Source of the DNA: JABDIP01 sp965227455
GTDB lineage: Bacteria > Pseudomonadota > Alphaproteobacteria > DSM-16000 > Inquilinaceae
Direction: 5' to 3'
Length of the DNA stretch: 64,000 nt
Assembly: GCA_965227455.1 (NCBI GenBank)
Contig: OZ245752.1
Span: 2,356,001 to 2,420,000, forward strand
The position numbers and the translations under genes were made by a program. Shown one piece after another: positions 26,844-34,602 of the stretch. Each line of letters opens with the position of its first letter. The first letter of the stretch is position 1. The notes under the pieces were generated by a model, which searched no databases, was not told the origin of the DNA, and saw only the letters and a program-made list of their open reading frames with translations.

Positions 26844-26967
26844 TGTTGTCCTCCAAATGCTCGTGTTGTTGAACGTTCGGGCCGGCATTCTGCGATGCCG
26901 GTCCCGCAATCGGGAGTGCTCTTGTTGTGGATTGCCCGATCGCCGCGGCCCGGGTGTCCGGGCCGAA

Positions 26968-27783
26968 TCAGAAAACCTCCCCTCTGGCCACCTCGGCGTC
27001 GGCGATCTTGCGTCCGACCTGCCGTGCGGCGGATACAGCCTCGGCCACCGATGCCGCGTTGTCAGGTGCGGTCTCTCCGGTAGACAAGGTCAAATTGTTC
27101 TCAAATCCAACGCGACTATGCCCGCCGAGCGCCGCCGCCGTCAACGCGCACACCCCCTCGCGCCGACCGAAGGCGCACATGGCCCAGCGATCCTGGGGTT
27201 CCGCCGCGGCCAGGAACGGCAACAGGTCGCGCGGTTCGGATTGCTGACCCACCGTGTAGCGGCCCAGCACGTAGAGCAGAAAGGCAGGCCCGCCGGGGAT
27301 TACTTCGCGCCGGCGCAGATCGTTGAAGCGGAGCAGGTCCGCCGAATCATAGAGGATGTATTGCGGTCGGATGCGCTCTGCCGCCATCCAGGCGAAGAAC
27401 CGCGCCGCTTCGGCCTCGCTGTCGGCATCCGGCACCAGCTCGCGCACCGCCAGGGACACGGCCTCCGGCCGCAGCTCCCGGACCATCGCCATCTGCGCCT
27501 CCGGACCGTAGCGGCCCACCGATTCGGTCGTGACCTGACAGACCATGCGGTCGCCAACGGCGGTGCGGACCGCGGTTAACGCGGCGCGGTAGGCGTCGAC
27601 ATCCAGCGTGTGACCGCCATCGGGATCACGCACATGCAGGTGGATCGCCGCAGCACCGGCCTCCAGGCAGGCGGAGGCGGTGTCCGCCAGTTCCCTCGGC
27701 GTGATGGGCAGTGCGGGGTGATCGGCCTTGGTGCGCCGCGCACCGTTGGGCGCGACCATGATGAGACAGGGCTCTTCGGCCAT
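26968..27783 (-). CDS. BKACE family (beta-keto acid cleavage, DUF849) protein
   Basis: 271-residue TIM-barrel enzyme of the 3-keto-5-aminohexanoate cleavage (BKACE) family. Members condense a beta-keto acid with acetyl-CoA to give acetoacetate and a CoA ester. Zinc-ligand segment GAAAIHLHVRDPDG, CQVTTESVGRYG, the GHSRVGFENNL loop with the second His, and NGARRTKADHP near the N-terminus all fit. Start 27783 (MAEEPCLIMVAPNGARR) is chosen; a longer start overlaps the divergent cytochrome gene. The substrate is not predictable. Being next to the TRAP operon, it might act on the imported compound, but there is no direct evidence. Confidence 0.85.
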   Translation of the reverse strand: MAEEPCLIMVAPNGARRTKADHPALPITPRELADTASACLEAGAAAIHLHVRDPDGGHTLDVDAYRAALTAVRTAVGDRMVCQVTTESVGRYGPEAQMAMVRELRPEAVSLAVRELVPDADSEAEAARFFAWMAAERIRPQYILYDSADLLRFNDLRRREVIPGGPAFLLYVLGRYTVGQQSEPRDLLPFLAAAEPQDRWAMCAFGRREGVCALTAAALGGHSRVGFENNLTLSTGETAPDNAASVAEAVSAARQVGRKIADAEVARGEVF

Positions 27784-27833
27784 GCATGCCTCGCGATCAA
27801 CTCCAATTGCCGTCGACCCTAGCACAGGCAATC

Positions 27834-28421
27834 ATGGACCGGGCTCTTCACTCAGGAGGCGCGGGAGAGCGCGAATTGAGAGATTCCGGAACCATCGTTG
27901 GCCGACCATTCCGGCGCGGGAAGGCGGCTCGGACGGCCGCAGGGTTGCTGATGACGCTGGCGGCCGCGTGGATCTCTGCCGGCCCTGCCCACTCGGACGA
28001 AGCCGATTATCACACCCGGTTTGAGGCCGAGTGCGGGAGATGCCATGGGCATTCCGGTCCGTTTGCCAGGGATCGGCTGAGCATCGTCGACGGCGTATTG
28101 GTCGGCCTTGCGACCGGCCGGCCGGTGGAGCGGTTTCTCCGGCGGCATCCCGGCGGACTCGCTCCGGCAGACATCGCGCTGTTCCACGATGTGATGCGCC
28201 GTCAGGTCGAGGCCGGTGGCCTGTTCCAAGACAATTGCGCCATCTGCCATGGCCAGGCCGTAGAGCTGGCGGCAGCAAACCTCGCCATCCTGGAGGGCGA
28301 ACTCCGCATCCGCTACAGCGGCGAGACGGTCCGCGCCTTCCTGACGGGCCATGGACGGCTGGACGACCGGGAAATCGAGATCGTCCACCGGGCCTTGTAT
28401 GAGATCACGGCAGGGCGCTGA
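27834..28421 (+). CDS. Dihaem c-type cytochrome, exported
   Basis: 195-residue protein with two CxxCH haem-attachment sites, CGRCH and CAICH (about 65 residues apart). The first follows a signal peptide (AAGLLMTLAAAWISAGPAHS). Methionine ligands could come from later Met residues such as those in FHDVMRRQVEA. The protein probably transfers electrons in the periplasm. The start is unclear: ATG 27834 leaves a long n-region, while TTG 27876 has GGGAGAG 6 bases upstream and gives a better signal peptide. Divergent from the BKACE gene; no partner oxidase or dehydrogenase is adjacent. Confidence 0.75.
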   Translation: MDRALHSGGAGERELRDSGTIVGRPFRRGKAARTAAGLLMTLAAAWISAGPAHSDEADYHTRFEAECGRCHGHSGPFARDRLSIVDGVLVGLATGRPVERFLRRHPGGLAPADIALFHDVMRRQVEAGGLFQDNCAICHGQAVELAAANLAILEGELRIRYSGETVRAFLTGHGRLDDREIEIVHRALYEITAGR

Positions 28422-28431
28422 CCGGCCGGGA

Positions 28432-28836
28432 TCACGACTCCTCGTCGGCGGCATGCCGCGGCAGCTCTCCGTCGACGGCGTAGTAATCGCCTTTGTCGGC
28501 GACGAAGATGTCGCATCTCGTCTCCAGCCCCGTCGGCGGATCGAGCGTGCCGGCCATGATGCTGACCGATCCGGTCGCGGAATCGTCCCAGAACAGGCTG
28601 GACCCGCAGAGGCCGCAAAAGCCGCGGCGGATTCCGGGCGAGGATTCGAACCAGCGCAGTTCGCCGCCATCGGCAATATCCAGCCGTTCGCGACCGACCT
28701 GGGTGGCCGCGACCACATACCCCGACCAGCGCTGACACTGGTTGCAATGGCAACGGATCACCGGGCGCAAGGGCGCCTCTGCGCGAAACCGGACCGCGCC
28801 GCAAAGACAGGCGCCTGTACGAACATCCTCGGTCAT
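28432..28836 (-). CDS. GFA-family (glutathione-dependent formaldehyde-activating enzyme-like) protein
   Basis: 134-residue zinc-binding fold with the typical cysteine set: CLCGAVRF near the N-terminus, RCHCNQCQRWSG (about residues 29-40) and FCGLCGSSLFW (about 72-82). Members such as Gfa and CENP-V-like proteins bind zinc and sometimes glutathione; most have no assigned reaction. ATG 28836 overlaps the stop of the upstream aminotransferase (ATGA), so it is translationally coupled to it. Confidence 0.88.
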   Translation of the reverse strand: MTEDVRTGACLCGAVRFRAEAPLRPVIRCHCNQCQRWSGYVVAATQVGRERLDIADGGELRWFESSPGIRRGFCGLCGSSLFWDDSATGSVSIMAGTLDPPTGLETRCDIFVADKGDYYAVDGELPRHAADEES

Positions 28837-30164
28837 GCCGCCTCCGCAATCGCCGCGTCTATGGAGTCGCCGATGGTCCCGACGATCTCCGCCACATGTC
28901 CCGGCTCGATGATGAAGGGCGGCGCCAGCAGGATGTGATCGCCGCGCCGGCCATCGATGGTGCCGCCCATCGGATAGCACATCAGCCCGCGCGCCATGGC
29001 GGCGGATTTCACCCTGGCATGCAGGCGCAGAGCGGGATCGAACGGCGCCTTGGTCGAGCGCTCGGCCACCAGTTCCAGGCCGAGGAAGAGCCCGCGGCCG
29101 CGAATGTCGCCGACATGGTGGTGGTTGCCGAACCGGGACTCCAGGGCCTCGCGGAGGGCCGTTCCCATTAGCCGGACATTGGCCAGCAGATCGTCCTCCT
29201 CGATGGCGCGCTGCACCGCCAACGCCGCGGCGCAGGCGATGGCATGGCCCATATAGGTGTGACCGTGCTGGAAGAATCCTGAGCCGGCGCGGAAGGCCTC
29301 GAAGATGGTATCGCTGGCCAGCACGGCGCCGATCGGCTGGTAGCCGGCTCCAAGCCCCTTGGCGATGGCGACCAGGTCCGGCGCCACCCCGTCCTGCTCG
29401 CAGGCGAACAGGGTGCCGGTGCGGCCCATACCGCACATCACCTCGTCCAGGATCAACAGGACGCCGTAGCGGTCGCAGATCTCGCGGATCCGGGCGAGAT
29501 AGCCCGGCACCGCCGGCACCGCTCCGGCCGTCGCACCAACCACCGGCTCGGCAATGAATGCCATCACCGTCTCCGGCCCGGCCTCCAGGATCGCGGCTTC
29601 CAATTCGTCCGCAACGCGCCGGCCATAGGCCGCTTCGTCCTCGTCCTCGCGGCAATCGCGATAGGCGTAGCAAGGGGCGATGTGGACGACGTCGGACAGC
29701 AGCGGCTCGAAGGGTTCGCGGCGCCATTGATTGCCGCCGGCGGCCAGGGCTCCCAACGTGTTGCCGTGATAGCTCTGGCGGCGGGCGATCAGGGTGCGCC
29801 GCTCGGGTTGGCCGATCTCCAGGAAATACTGCCGCGCCATCTTGATGGCCGCCTCGACCGCCTCGGAGCCGCCGCTGAGCAGATAGACCCGATCGAGCCG
29901 GCCAGGGGCGCGCTCTGCCAGGAACCCGGCCAGATCCTCCATGGGTTCGGTGGTGAAGAATCCGCTATGGGCGAAGGCAAGCCGGCCGGCCTGCTCCCGG
30001 ATCGCCGCGATCACCGCCGGGTGGCTGTGGCCGAGGCAGGAGACCGCGGCGCCGCCGGACGCGTCGAGATATCGCTTGCCGGCGGCATCGACGATGTGGA
30101 CGCCGTCGCCGGAGACCGCGACGGGCGGGTCCATCGCGGTGTGACGATGGAAAACATGTGTCAT
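28833..30164 (-). CDS. Class III (PLP-dependent) aminotransferase
   Basis: 443-residue fold type I aminotransferase of the omega-aminotransferase/acetylornithine group. It contains DASGGAAVSCLGHSHPAV near the start and SGGSEAVEAAIKMARQYFLE. LILDEVMCGMGRTGTLFA is the PLP Asp motif, and AIAKGLGAGYQPIGAVLAS carries the Schiff-base Lys. Substrate unknown. Start 30164 (MTHVFHRHTAMDPP) is the best fit to the family. The following GFA gene overlaps by four bases. Two further PLP and polyamine enzymes lie 28 kb away, but no link to this gene is evident. Confidence 0.88.
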   Translation of the reverse strand: MTHVFHRHTAMDPPVAVSGDGVHIVDAAGKRYLDASGGAAVSCLGHSHPAVIAAIREQAGRLAFAHSGFFTTEPMEDLAGFLAERAPGRLDRVYLLSGGSEAVEAAIKMARQYFLEIGQPERRTLIARRQSYHGNTLGALAAGGNQWRREPFEPLLSDVVHIAPCYAYRDCREDEDEAAYGRRVADELEAAILEAGPETVMAFIAEPVVGATAGAVPAVPGYLARIREICDRYGVLLILDEVMCGMGRTGTLFACEQDGVAPDLVAIAKGLGAGYQPIGAVLASDTIFEAFRAGSGFFQHGHTYMGHAIACAAALAVQRAIEEDDLLANVRLMGTALREALESRFGNHHHVGDIRGRGLFLGLELVAERSTKAPFDPALRLHARVKSAAMARGLMCYPMGGTIDGRRGDHILLAPPFIIEPGHVAEIVGTIGDSIDAAIAEAA

Positions 30165-30579
30165 CGCAGTGCGTGGCGGACCTGCCGCCATCCTTGTGGC
30201 TGAGGTGGGTTTTCCCGGCCATATCGGCGGTCGGCGACACTATGCAGTCGCCCAACCCAGACCACAATCCGGCACAGAGCGGAAGGTCCGAGATACCCGG
30301 ACTCGCCGGAAACCGCATGCAAATAACGATTCCGTCCGATCACGCCGACTTGAAATCAACGAGTTGGACTGGAAAGGAAAATTTATGGTATAATCCTTGT
30401 TAATAGTTAACGAAATTGACGGGTATTGCAAAGACCCGGAGAAAACAACGGCAATACAACGATATTGCCTACGGCGATGCGCAGATTGATCGCATAGATC
30501 GCCCCTTTTATCGACGCATTGCCGGACATGCCGGCATGAAGACTATGCCGGATCCCGACCAGTTAGGGGGGGAGGGCAA
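30165..30579 (+). other. Intergenic region (415 bases) with promoter and long AT-rich leader
   Basis: Divergent control region between the aminotransferase (minus) and the first secreted protein (plus). The central 200 bases are AT-rich. Besides the promoter at 30364-30394 it has a small hairpin CGGGT...ACCCG near 30420 and a perfect 12-bp palindrome CATGCCGGCATG (30527-30538) about 40 bases before the gene. No gene is supported. Confidence 0.55.
30364..30394 (+). promoter_or_regulatory. Extended -10 promoter for the tandem secreted-protein genes
   Basis: A consensus -10 TATAAT (30389-30394) is preceded by TGG (extended -10), with a -35-like TTGGAC at 30364-30369; the spacer is 19 bases, slightly long. 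This would give an untranslated leader of about 180 bases before the ATG at 30580. Confidence 0.55.
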
Positions 30580-31404
30580 ATGAGCAGGACGCTATTGGCA
30601 ACGATTTGCCTGAGCACGGCGATGATCGGCGGCGAGAGCATGGGCTCCAGGGCCGAAGCCGGCAGTGGCATAGATATCGGCCAGCAAGACCACCTTTCGA
30701 TCGACCAATCGGGCCTGTTCGGGCACGCGGACGATGTTTCCGAAGACCCGAACTGGTTGGCGAATATCGCCACGGCCAATCCGCAGGGAATCGGCGTTGG
30801 CGACCCGCGGCCCGGGAGCCGGGTTTCGATCCAGAGTGACCTCGGCGATGGTCCCGCCCCGCTCGGCGCCGCCGCGATCCTGGATTTCGGCGTCGTGGAT
30901 GGCGGCAACGCCGAACCGGGCTATGCGCGCTTCCGGGCCCGCCCGATCGGACAGCGTGAACCGGCCTTCACCGCATCGCTCGGCACGGCGGTCGGGCTTC
31001 GCTTCGACAATGGCACGGCCGGTGCCTTCTCGAACCTGAATTACGCCCGGTCGGTGGGCGGCGGGTCCATGCCGTCGGAATTCGGCGATGAATCGCTGAC
31101 CGGCTCGGTGGGCCTGCAGTCAAACATGCGTCTCGATACCGCCGTGGGAGCCATGGAGCCGGAATTCCGTCTCTCCCTGGACCATGATTTCGGTCTCGGC
31201 GACGGCGCCGGCGGGCCGCTCTCCGACTTTGGCCGGCAGAACATCTTCATCGAGGAGCGGGACGTCACCCATTTCGATCTGGACAATGCCATCAGCCTGA
31301 GAATGAAAGGCATCGTACCGGGCTGGTTCCACTACGAAACCCGCGTTCGGGTGCGCCTTACCGGCATCCGCGAGGTAACCGGGCGCATCCGCTTCAAATG
31401 GTGA
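30580..31404 (+). CDS. Secreted protein, probable outer-membrane beta-barrel, tandem copy 1
   Basis: 274-residue exported protein of unknown family. A signal peptide (residues 1-26, MSRTLLATICLSTAMIGGES onward) is followed by about 70 residues of polar N-terminal sequence. Alternating strands then follow (ASLGTAVGLRFDNG, LRMKGIVPGWFHYETRVRV), with the last strand ending RIRFKW. A terminal aromatic residue preceded by alternating residues is the usual outer-membrane insertion signal. GGGGGGAGGG precedes the ATG. Similar in signal peptide and ending to the next gene, suggesting duplication. Confidence 0.65.
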   Translation: MSRTLLATICLSTAMIGGESMGSRAEAGSGIDIGQQDHLSIDQSGLFGHADDVSEDPNWLANIATANPQGIGVGDPRPGSRVSIQSDLGDGPAPLGAAAILDFGVVDGGNAEPGYARFRARPIGQREPAFTASLGTAVGLRFDNGTAGAFSNLNYARSVGGGSMPSEFGDESLTGSVGLQSNMRLDTAVGAMEPEFRLSLDHDFGLGDGAGGPLSDFGRQNIFIEERDVTHFDLDNAISLRMKGIVPGWFHYETRVRVRLTGIREVTGRIRFKW

Positions 31405-31531
31405 GAACCGCCCGGGCTGACCGCACGCCACGCAAGGTCGCTTGCGTATCTCGGGCGTCGCGGCGATTATCGCCGGGATCAGGATGATCGAACGGCTGAG
31501 AACAAGCCGATGATCGAATAGGCAGGAGGCC

Positions 31532-32083
31532 ATGAGCAGGAATTCGCTGGCCGCGGCATGTTTCGCGGCCGTTCTGATTGGCGGTGCCGGAATGGAAGCG
31601 CGGGCCGGCGAATACCGGGCGCCTGCCTTCGAATGGCTCGATCCGCTCGACAGCCGCGGAATTGCAGACACCATTTTCGACGAGGCGCCGGCAGGCGGCC
31701 TCTGGAGGTTCCAGCCAGTCGCCGGAATTCACGCAACCCGGGAGGGGGCATTCGGCCGGACGTCGGACGCTCTGACCGCAAGCCTCGGGTTCCGGGGCGC
31801 GGCGAGGGTCGACAGCCGCGTCGGCACGATTTACTCCCGTCTTAGCCTGTCCTTCGAGCACGAGTTCCGGGCCAACCCGCACCGCGTCGTCACCGGGCCC
31901 TCGGCTGCCCGCAGGACCGGCTTCTACGGCGACCGCTCGGAGGTCGACGTGATGACCGCGGACGCGCTGTTTGCCATGCGCATGTCGGAATGGGCGTTCG
32001 GCTTCGTCGAATACGGTGCGGAAATGGTGCCTGGCGGCGCCGCGGACCATCAGGTTACCTTGCGCGTCCGCTTCAATTTCTAG
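31532..32083 (+). CDS. Secreted protein, probable outer-membrane beta-barrel, tandem copy 2
   Basis: 183-residue exported protein. The signal peptide MSRNSLAAACFAAVLIGGAG resembles that of the preceding gene, and the protein ends VTLRVRFNF, an outer-membrane C-terminal signature. Internal strands include LTASLGFRGAARVDSR, YSRLSLSFEHEF and AFGFVEYGAEM. CAGGAGG lies 6 bases before the ATG. The gap from copy 1 (127 bases) contains an inverted repeat ACGCAA/TTGCGT. It is convergent with the Mla operon, whose products also act on the outer membrane, but a functional tie is only inference. Confidence 0.65.
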   Translation: MSRNSLAAACFAAVLIGGAGMEARAGEYRAPAFEWLDPLDSRGIADTIFDEAPAGGLWRFQPVAGIHATREGAFGRTSDALTASLGFRGAARVDSRVGTIYSRLSLSFEHEFRANPHRVVTGPSAARRTGFYGDRSEVDVMTADALFAMRMSEWAFGFVEYGAEMVPGGAADHQVTLRVRFNF

Positions 32084-32113
32084 GTCCGGAATGCCCGCGC
32101 CGGGAGCCTCGTC

Positions 32114-32788
32114 TCAGATCGCCCCGGACGATCCGCCACTGCGCCAATGGTCCTCGCCTTTGACCAGCGTCCACTCCACCAACCGCCGCAGCACCTTGCC
32201 GAGAGCATCGTCGAAGGCCAGCACGATGCCATCGAGTTTGTTGTCGCTGGCGGCTGTCGTTGCTTCGAAATTGTCGCCGGCGATGATCGTTCGCCGGGGA
32301 ATCTGAACCAGCTTGGCATTCATCCGCACCCGCACGCTGGGCGGCGCCGAAAGGCCGTACTCGACATACTCCGCCTGGAATTCCCGGAGCTCGGTCTTGA
32401 GCACGTAATTGGCGCGCAGACCGATCGATTCCCGGCCGACCGAGACGATGCGGCCGGAATTCTCGAAGCTTTCCACAATCAGCGTCTGGACCATCTGCGG
32501 CGCCCGGTCGGTCCAGGCCACATCCGCGAAATAGTCGAGCTTGAATGGCGTGCTCTGCAGCGCGATGCGCAGCGAGTCGAGCCCCGCCGCCGCGGCCGGC
32601 GGTTCCACCAGGAGCTGCCAATCCACGGACGGCAACTCGCCGGTGAAGGTGCTCTTCGGGGTGAGCGTGTAGAGCTGCGGCGGCGTGCGCAGCGCCGGCA
32701 GGCCACAGGATGGGAGCGCGGCGGCTCCGAGGCCCGCAACGGACAGGCGAACGAACCGCCGCCGGCTGCTCTGCGTCGATCGACTCAT
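32114..32788 (-). CDS. ABC-type transport auxiliary lipoprotein (PqiC/MlaD-operon type)
   Basis: 224-residue lipoprotein. SSRRRFVRL (residues 7-15) with a hydrophobic stretch and LPSC (Cys28) form a Tat-like lipoprotein signal. The mature domain resembles the ABC-type transport auxiliary component family (PqiC/YmbA-like) with LYTLTPKSTF and YVLKTELREFQAEY. It is thought to sit at the outer membrane and dock the MCE tunnel. Its ATG overlaps the mlaD stop (ATGA), so it belongs to the lipid-transport operon. It is the last gene of that operon, facing the convergent barrel gene. Confidence 0.85.
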   Translation of the reverse strand: MSRSTQSSRRRFVRLSVAGLGAAALPSCGLPALRTPPQLYTLTPKSTFTGELPSVDWQLLVEPPAAAAGLDSLRIALQSTPFKLDYFADVAWTDRAPQMVQTLIVESFENSGRIVSVGRESIGLRANYVLKTELREFQAEYVEYGLSAPPSVRVRMNAKLVQIPRRTIIAGDNFEATTAASDNKLDGIVLAFDDALGKVLRRLVEWTLVKGEDHWRSGGSSGAI

Positions 32789-33750
32789 TCCACCCGAACC
32801 CCTTGTTCCGAACTGCCGAACAGGAACTGCGCCGGATCGTTTTCGATCCTGACCGCGACACGCGACAGGTTCGTCGCCAGTGTACGCAGTTCCTGGACCA
32901 TCAGCGTGAACTCGTTGATCCCGCCGCTGGTGAATTCGCGGATGCCGGGCCGGTTCTCACGCACGAAGGCGGTGATCTGATCCGATGTGGCGGTCGCCGA
33001 TTGGGCCAGAGCGCGGATTTCCACCGATGTCAGCGCTAATTCGGAATCGACGGTCTGCAACGTGGTGTCGACCCGGTCGCTCAGACGCGCGAGATCGACC
33101 CGGGCCTCGGACACGATGCCGTCGACGTTCACCGCCAGGCTCTCCAGCCGCTCGACCGCGCTGGAGATCTCTTCCGAGCGGTCGGACAGGGTTTGGGTCA
33201 GGGCATCGACATTGGCCAGGATGCTGGTCACGGACTCCAAATTGTCTTCGCTGAGGAATTTGGTGGCCGCATCGGCCAGCTGCGTGGCGCTCTCCAGCAG
33301 GAGTGGGAAATTCTCGAGCAGTTCGGCAAAGGAACTGGGTTGCGATGCGATCACCGGCAGATCCTCTCCCGGCGCCGCCTCCAGTAACGGATCGCCTTGC
33401 ATGCCGCCGACGATCTGCACGAAGCTGGCGCCGGTGATGCCCTGGATCGCCAGGGTCGCGACATTGCTGACCACGATCGGCGTGCCGGGCGTGACGTCCA
33501 CGGTCACCTGCACCTGTTCCACATTCTCCGGGTCGATACGGATATCGGTCACCGTGCCGACCGGAATGCCGCGATAGCGCACGGGGCTGCCGACCTGCAG
33601 CCCGGTCACGGCGCCGGAGAAATAGATGCGATAGGTGTCGAACTGGCTGTCGATGCTGATCCTGCCAAGCCAGGTGGCGAACACCACCAGGCCGAAGACC
33701 ACGGCCAGCACGAAGCTGCCCACGGCGACATAGCTGGCTCTGGTTTCCAT
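32785..33750 (-). CDS. mlaD: MlaD-type MCE-domain substrate-binding protein
   Basis: 321-residue protein anchored by one N-terminal transmembrane helix (about residues 8-30). The MCE domain (about 38-118, YRIYFSGAVTGLQVGSPVRY, RGIPVGTVTDIRI) forms hexameric rings that carry phospholipid. A long helical tail follows (residues 125-300). The tail is longer than that of E. coli MlaD (183 residues) and could form a periplasm-crossing helical tube as in other MCE proteins. mlaF ends 3 bases upstream. Confidence 0.9.
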   Translation of the reverse strand: METRASYVAVGSFVLAVVFGLVVFATWLGRISIDSQFDTYRIYFSGAVTGLQVGSPVRYRGIPVGTVTDIRIDPENVEQVQVTVDVTPGTPIVVSNVATLAIQGITGASFVQIVGGMQGDPLLEAAPGEDLPVIASQPSSFAELLENFPLLLESATQLADAATKFLSEDNLESVTSILANVDALTQTLSDRSEEISSAVERLESLAVNVDGIVSEARVDLARLSDRVDTTLQTVDSELALTSVEIRALAQSATATSDQITAFVRENRPGIREFTSGGINEFTLMVQELRTLATNLSRVAVRIENDPAQFLFGSSEQGVRVE

Positions 33751-33753
33751 GAC

Positions 33754-34599
33754 CTAGACCGCCCCTGTCACGTTGGCAGACGCACTACGTGCCGCACGCC
33801 CGCGCGGCCCGTGGAAATATTCCTGGATCCAAGGAATATCTACCTTCAACAGGTTCTCCATGGTGTCGACAATAACCCGCTTGTCGATCAGAACCGCAAT
33901 GCGGTCGCAGATCGCGCCCAGGCTGTCGAGGTCATGGGTTACCATAAACACAGTCAGATTAAGGCTTTTTTGCAGGTTCGAGATCAGCTGGTCGAAGGCC
34001 GCCGCACCGATCGGATCGAGCCCGGCAGTCGGCTCGTCGAGGAATACAATCTCAGGATCCAGTGCCAGCGCGCGTGCCAACCCGGCGCGCTTGCGCATGC
34101 CGCCGGACAACTCCGACGGGTACTTCGCGCAGGCAAAGGCCGGCAGGCCGACCATGCCGATCTTCACGCCGGTGATCTCGTCGATCAGATCCCTCGGCAG
34201 ATCGGTGTATTCCTTCATCGGGACCTGGATGTTCTGTCCGACGGTCAACGAGCTGAACAGCGCGCCGTCCTGGAACAATACGCCCCATTTCTGCATGTAG
34301 CGCTTGCGGTCTTCGCCGGTCAGCCGGGTGATATCGGTCCCGAACACCTGGATCGAGCCGGCGGCGGGGCGGAGTAAGCCGATGATCTGCTTCAGCAGCA
34401 CCGACTTGCCGGTGCCGGAGCCGCCGACCACCCCGAGGACCTCGCCGCGGCGGACATCCAGGTCGAGATTGTCGTGCACCACCTGGGAGCCGAACTGGGT
34501 ACGCAGCCCGCGCACCCGGATGACGACATCGTCTTCCGCTGCGGGGCGGGCCGCGCCGTTTCCGGACTTGGCATCGGAGGTGCTGTTGGTGCGCGCCAT
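33754..34599 (-). CDS. mlaF: MlaF-type ABC transporter ATP-binding protein
   Basis: 281-residue ATPase of the Mla-type lipid transporter. Walker A is GGSGTGKSV (about residues 58-66), the signature LSGGMRKRAGLARAL is the Mkl/MlaF variant, and Walker B is EIVFLDEPTAGLDP, with the switch His in MVTHDLDSL. About 25 polar N-terminal residues precede the domain. It lies between mlaE and mlaD with 3-base gaps on both sides, so expression is tightly linked. Confidence 0.93.
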   Translation of the reverse strand: MARTNSTSDAKSGNGAARPAAEDDVVIRVRGLRTQFGSQVVHDNLDLDVRRGEVLGVVGGSGTGKSVLLKQIIGLLRPAAGSIQVFGTDITRLTGEDRKRYMQKWGVLFQDGALFSSLTVGQNIQVPMKEYTDLPRDLIDEITGVKIGMVGLPAFACAKYPSELSGGMRKRAGLARALALDPEIVFLDEPTAGLDPIGAAAFDQLISNLQKSLNLTVFMVTHDLDSLGAICDRIAVLIDKRVIVDTMENLLKVDIPWIQEYFHGPRGRAARSASANVTGAV

Positions 34600-34602
34600 G
34601 CG

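Noticed and set aside
26882..26901. 7-bp hairpin CCGGCAT/ATGCCGG upstream of the TRAP binding-protein gene
   Set aside because: Short, no T-run and no conserved context; could be chance in GC-rich DNA.
24030..27083. Open frame of more than 1,000 codons on the plus strand
   Set aside because: It runs antisense through the TRAP permease, the binding protein and part of the BKACE gene; a shadow of high GC.
30395..30579. Possible riboswitch (c-di-GMP type) in the long leader
   Set aside because: A GCAAAGACC...GGAG stretch recalls the class I motif, but the second stem, tetraloop and receptor are absent.
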